NCBI RefSeq assembly: GCF_001742305.1
Contig: NZ_MJAT01000012.1
Span: forward strand, 124,001-188,000
Direction: 5' to 3'
Length of the DNA stretch: 64,000 nucleotides
Source of the DNA: Desulfuribacillus stibiiarsenatis
GTDB lineage: Bacteria > Bacillota > Bacilli > Desulfuribacillales > Desulfuribacillaceae
The stretch's first letter is position 1, and each line of letters starts with the position of its first letter. Positions 61,556-64,000 of this stretch are shown in pieces. A model generated the notes under the pieces. That model worked only from the letters and a program-made list of their open reading frames with translations. It was not told where the DNA came from and did not search any database. The position numbers were made by a program, and so were the translations under genes.

Positions 61556-62386
61556 TTGAAATTCACGAAAATGCATGGTTTAGGGAATGATTTTGTTGTA
61601 GTTAATGAAAAAACTGTACCTACAGATGTACTGGATTTAGCAGTCAAAGTATGTGATCGCAATTTTGGTGTAGGGGCTGACGGTTTAGTATATATTCTAC
61701 CATCGGAAATAGCGGACTTCCAAATGCGTATCTTTAACTCTGATGGAACGGAAGCGGAACAATGTGGAAATGCGATTCGTTGCGTTGCTAAATATATCTA
61801 TGATTATCAATTAACGGCTGCCACGGAAATAAACTTAGAGACGAAAGCCGGCATACAGGCTGTCTCGCTTACAGTTGTGGATAGTAAAGTAACGGCTGTG
61901 CGAGTCAATATGGGCTCTCCAATCTTGGAAGGCGAAAAGGTTCCAACAATTTTTAATGAGAATCCTGTGATAGAAAAGGAAATCATGATTGATGGCACCT
62001 CTCTATGCTTCACTGCTGTTTCTATGGGAAACCCACATGCCGTGATATTTGTTGATACAATTGAAAATCACTTTGTGAAAGGTCTAGGACCTATCATTGA
62101 GAAACACGAGTATTTCCCACGTAAGACGAATGTCGAATTTGTTGAAATTCTGAACCAATCAGAAGTGAATATGCACGTATGGGAACGTGGGTGCGGCGAA
62201 ACCTTAGCCTGTGGTACTGGGGCATGTGCTACTGCTGTTGCGGCTTACTTAACAGGACGGACAGGGCCAAGTGTAACGGTGCGTTTAAAAGGTGGAGACT
62301 TATTTATTGAATGGGATCAAGAACAGAATGTTGTTTACATGACTGGACCTTCGACGGTAGTTTTTACAGGAACATGGCTTTTATAG
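61556..62386 (+). CDS. dapF: Diaminopimelate epimerase
   Basis: 276 residues. Converts LL- to meso-diaminopimelate. Catalytic cysteines in AEQCGNAIRC and ETLACGTGACATA; MHGLGNDFVV at the start. TTG 61556 has AAGGAG eleven bases upstream. Confidence 0.95.
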   Translation: MKFTKMHGLGNDFVVVNEKTVPTDVLDLAVKVCDRNFGVGADGLVYILPSEIADFQMRIFNSDGTEAEQCGNAIRCVAKYIYDYQLTAATEINLETKAGIQAVSLTVVDSKVTAVRVNMGSPILEGEKVPTIFNENPVIEKEIMIDGTSLCFTAVSMGNPHAVIFVDTIENHFVKGLGPIIEKHEYFPRKTNVEFVEILNQSEVNMHVWERGCGETLACGTGACATAVAAYLTGRTGPSVTVRLKGGDLFIEWDQEQNVVYMTGPSTVVFTGTWLL

Positions 62387-62419
62387 TATTATAATAAGGC
62401 GAATTAGCTAGTAATGCGC

Positions 62420-62452
62420 GGAAAACTGGCCAAAAGGTTAGTTTTCCTTGTA
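62420..62452 (+). terminator. Terminator-like hairpin after dapF
   Basis: GGAAAACTGGCC/GGTTAGTTTTCC stem with an AAAA loop and TTGTA after it; weak T run. Confidence 0.6.
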
Positions 62453-62499
62453 TTTATTATGATATTTAAGTAAAATAAGGTATTGAGAGAAGGATACAT

Positions 62500-63381
62500 A
62501 TGTTAAAAAGTATGACTGGCTACGGGAGATCAACTCAATCTTTTCTTGGCTACAGTGTTACTGTTGAGATGAAGGCTGTGAATCATCGCTACAAAGAGGT
62601 TGTGATTCGAATGCCTCGCGATATCATTTCATTAGAAGAGCCAATCAAAAAGCGAATTGGTGATCGTGTAAAACGTGGTAGAGTTGATGTATTTATAACC
62701 ATTGAGCAAGACAAAGGTTTACAAGAATCAATTCAAATCAATCCTGATATCATCGCAGCATATATTATAGCAGCCAAGAAAATTGCCGAAGAGCATCCAG
62801 ATGTCAAAAATGACTTATCAATACTTGATATCATGAGACTTCCTGACGCCGTTTCAGTGAAAAAGTTCGAAATTTCAGTGGATGAGTTTGCTGAGCCATT
62901 AGGATTACTCGTTGAACAAGCCCTTGTCGAACTCTTAGAGTTTCGAAAAAATGAAGGGATAAGTCTTGAGCAGGATTTCCAAAATCGTCTAGCAGTCACA
63001 GAAGAGTATGTATCAAGCATCGAAACTACAATCCTTTCATCAATTACTGAATATACTGATAAATTAAGAAAAAGATTAAATGAATTATTAGTAGACATCA
63101 ACATTGATGAAGATCGTTTAGCACTTGAAGTCGTTATATTTGCCGATCGGACGAACATAGATGAAGAACTTACGAGGTTGAAAAGCCATATATATCAATT
63201 TCGCAAGTTTTTAAAAGAGGAAGACGCTATTGGCAGGAAGTTAGATTTCTTAGTACAAGAAATGAATCGTGAAATCAATACCATTGGTTCAAAAGCAAAT
63301 CATATAGATTTAAGTAATTATGTAATTGAAGTCAAAAGTGAATTGGAAAAAATAAGGGAACAAGTTCAAAATGTTGAGTAA
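62500..63381 (+). CDS. yicC: YicC/YloC-type endoribonuclease
   Basis: 293 residues. YicC N-terminal signature MLKSMTGYGRS and VEMKAVNHRYKEVVIRMPR, C-terminal LVQEMNREINTIGSKANHIDLSNYVIEVKSELEKIREQVQN split motif. Reported as an endoribonuclease in E. coli and Bacillus. Order yicC-remA-gmk is that of B. subtilis yloC-remA-gmk. Confidence 0.93.
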   Translation: MLKSMTGYGRSTQSFLGYSVTVEMKAVNHRYKEVVIRMPRDIISLEEPIKKRIGDRVKRGRVDVFITIEQDKGLQESIQINPDIIAAYIIAAKKIAEEHPDVKNDLSILDIMRLPDAVSVKKFEISVDEFAEPLGLLVEQALVELLEFRKNEGISLEQDFQNRLAVTEEYVSSIETTILSSITEYTDKLRKRLNELLVDINIDEDRLALEVVIFADRTNIDEELTRLKSHIYQFRKFLKEEDAIGRKLDFLVQEMNREINTIGSKANHIDLSNYVIEVKSELEKIREQVQNVE

Positions 63382-63434
63382 ATAGTGAAAATTAGGTAAA
63401 AATAGAGTTTGTCTATTGATTAGGAGGAGTCATT

Positions 63435-63716
63435 ATGAGTATTAAGCTTATAAATATTGGGTTTGGTAATATCGTATCTGCCCATCGAATTATTTCCATT
63501 GTAAGTCCGGAGTCAGCACCTATTAAACGTATCATACAAGAAGCAAGAGACCGTGGTATGTTAATAGACGCAACTTATGGTCGTAGAACACGAGCTGTCA
63601 TTATAACGGACAGTGATCATGTGATTCTATCGGCAGTTCAACCAGAAACAGTGGCTCATCGCCTGACATCAAAAGATACTTCTTCTTCATCAGCTGCTGA
63701 TGAAAGTGATGAATAG
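63435..63716 (+). CDS. remA: Extracellular matrix regulator RemA (DUF370)
   Basis: 93 residues. [34 protein letters not shown] and [29 protein letters not shown] are the whole RemA family core; only the Ser/Asp-rich tail (after residue 78) is unusual. RemA is a DNA-binding ring protein that activates matrix genes. AGGAGG precedes ATG 63435. Confidence 0.95.
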   Translation: MSIKLINIGFGNIVSAHRIISIVSPESAPIKRIIQEARDRGMLIDATYGRRTRAVIITDSDHVILSAVQPETVAHRLTSKDTSSSSAADESDE

Positions 63717-63724
63717 AGGTAAGT

Positions 63725-64000
63725 ATGAATAGAGAAGAAGGATTATTAATTGTTTTATCAGGGCCTTCAGGTGTGGGAAAAGGTACTGTTTGCAAGCAAA
63801 TTCGTTGTAGACAGAAATTGCAACATCTAAAATATTCGGTATCTGCGACAACTCGAGCTCCTCGAGAAGGAGAAGCCAATGGGGTCGATTATTTCTTTAA
63901 ACAAAAAGAAGAGTTTGAAGATATGATAAATAATGGCGAGTTGCTTGAATGGGCGAAATATGTAGATAATTATTATGGAACCCCGTATAGTTTCGTACAA
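63725..64000 (+). CDS. gmk: Guanylate kinase, N-terminal part (runs off the window)
   Basis: First 92 codons. P-loop [10 protein letters not shown] near residue 12, and the GMP-binding patterns [21 protein letters not shown] and [16 protein letters not shown] are present. ATG 63725 has GAGGT five to ten bases upstream. The end lies beyond the window. Confidence 0.93.
   Translation, partial: MNREEGLLIVLSGPSGVGKGTVCKQIRCRQKLQHLKYSVSATTRAPREGEANGVDYFFKQKEEFEDMINNGELLEWAKYVDNYYGTPYSFVQ

Overview
The window is an AT-rich chromosomal segment from a spore-forming low-GC Gram-positive (Bacillota, gene order close to Bacillales). Evidence is the set of sporulation loci (spoIIM, dacF-spoIIAA-spoIIAB-sigF, spoVAA to spoVAE, gerW/ytfJ, dacB-spmA-spmB), long stretches of Bacillus-like gene order (yqjCDE-nudF-spoIIM-fur-yqzK-xerD-deoB-punA-dacF-spoIIA-spoVA-lysA and rib-scpAB-dacB-spmAB-rluB-resDE-serA), strong Shine-Dalgarno sequences, T-box and FMN leaders and a SigF/SigG/SigH style of promoter. 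CoA-dehydratase-activase type proteins and a c-type cytochrome beside resDE suggest an anaerobic or respiratory-versatile life style; a Desulfuribacillus-like organism is a guess, not something the sequence proves.

Layout: 1-1.7 kb, end of an ECF sigma factor and its anti-sigma factor. 1.8-6.2 kb, methylmalonyl-CoA epimerase, carboxyltransferase, M20 peptidase, ADP-ribose pyrophosphatase, spoIIM. 6.3-12.1 kb, fur, a monohaem cytochrome, yqzK, an unusual xerD, and nucleoside salvage (deoB, punA, pdp). 12.2-14.6 kb, a NarL-type two-component system with a degenerate receiver-like protein. 14.7-20.6 kb, dacF, spoIIA operon, spoVA operon. 20.7-23.8 kb, three 2-hydroxyacyl-CoA dehydratase activase-type genes. 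23.9-29.1 kb, lysA and an FMN-riboswitch-controlled riboflavin operon. 29.1-39.4 kb, trpS, scpAB, ytfI/ytfJ, dacB-spmAB, rluB, resDE, a PHP phosphatase. 39.4-45.2 kb, serA with a serine-type T-box, a dockerin-like protein, alaR-alaT. 45.4-46.5 kb, twelve tRNA genes. 46.6-52 kb, YtxH-like protein, chemoreceptor, mecA and a membrane-tethered Mrr-like protein. 52-54.5 kb, queuosine precursor operon including a DUF366 gene. 54.6-64 kb, LysM protein, phosphoesterase-recX, CbiX, a GH18/SLH cell-wall enzyme, rqcH, PilZ protein, dapF, yicC, remA and the start of gmk.

How it works together: the sporulation genes follow the forespore cascade (SigH starts spoIIA, SigF/SigG serve dacF and spoVA), and two of them (spoIIM, spoVAA) carry hairpins that bury the ribosome binding site. 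The most interesting unexplained signal is a family of structured intergenic repeats (about 95-195 bp; five copies seen) with paired base changes that keep the stems, one of which splits spmA from spmB. Other points worth a look are a XerD whose catalytic Arg and Lys are altered, the activase gene triad behind spoVA with no dehydratase in sight, a DUF366 gene in place of queF, and interleaved inverted repeats in the mecA leader. No CRISPR array, insertion sequence, prophage or rRNA was seen.
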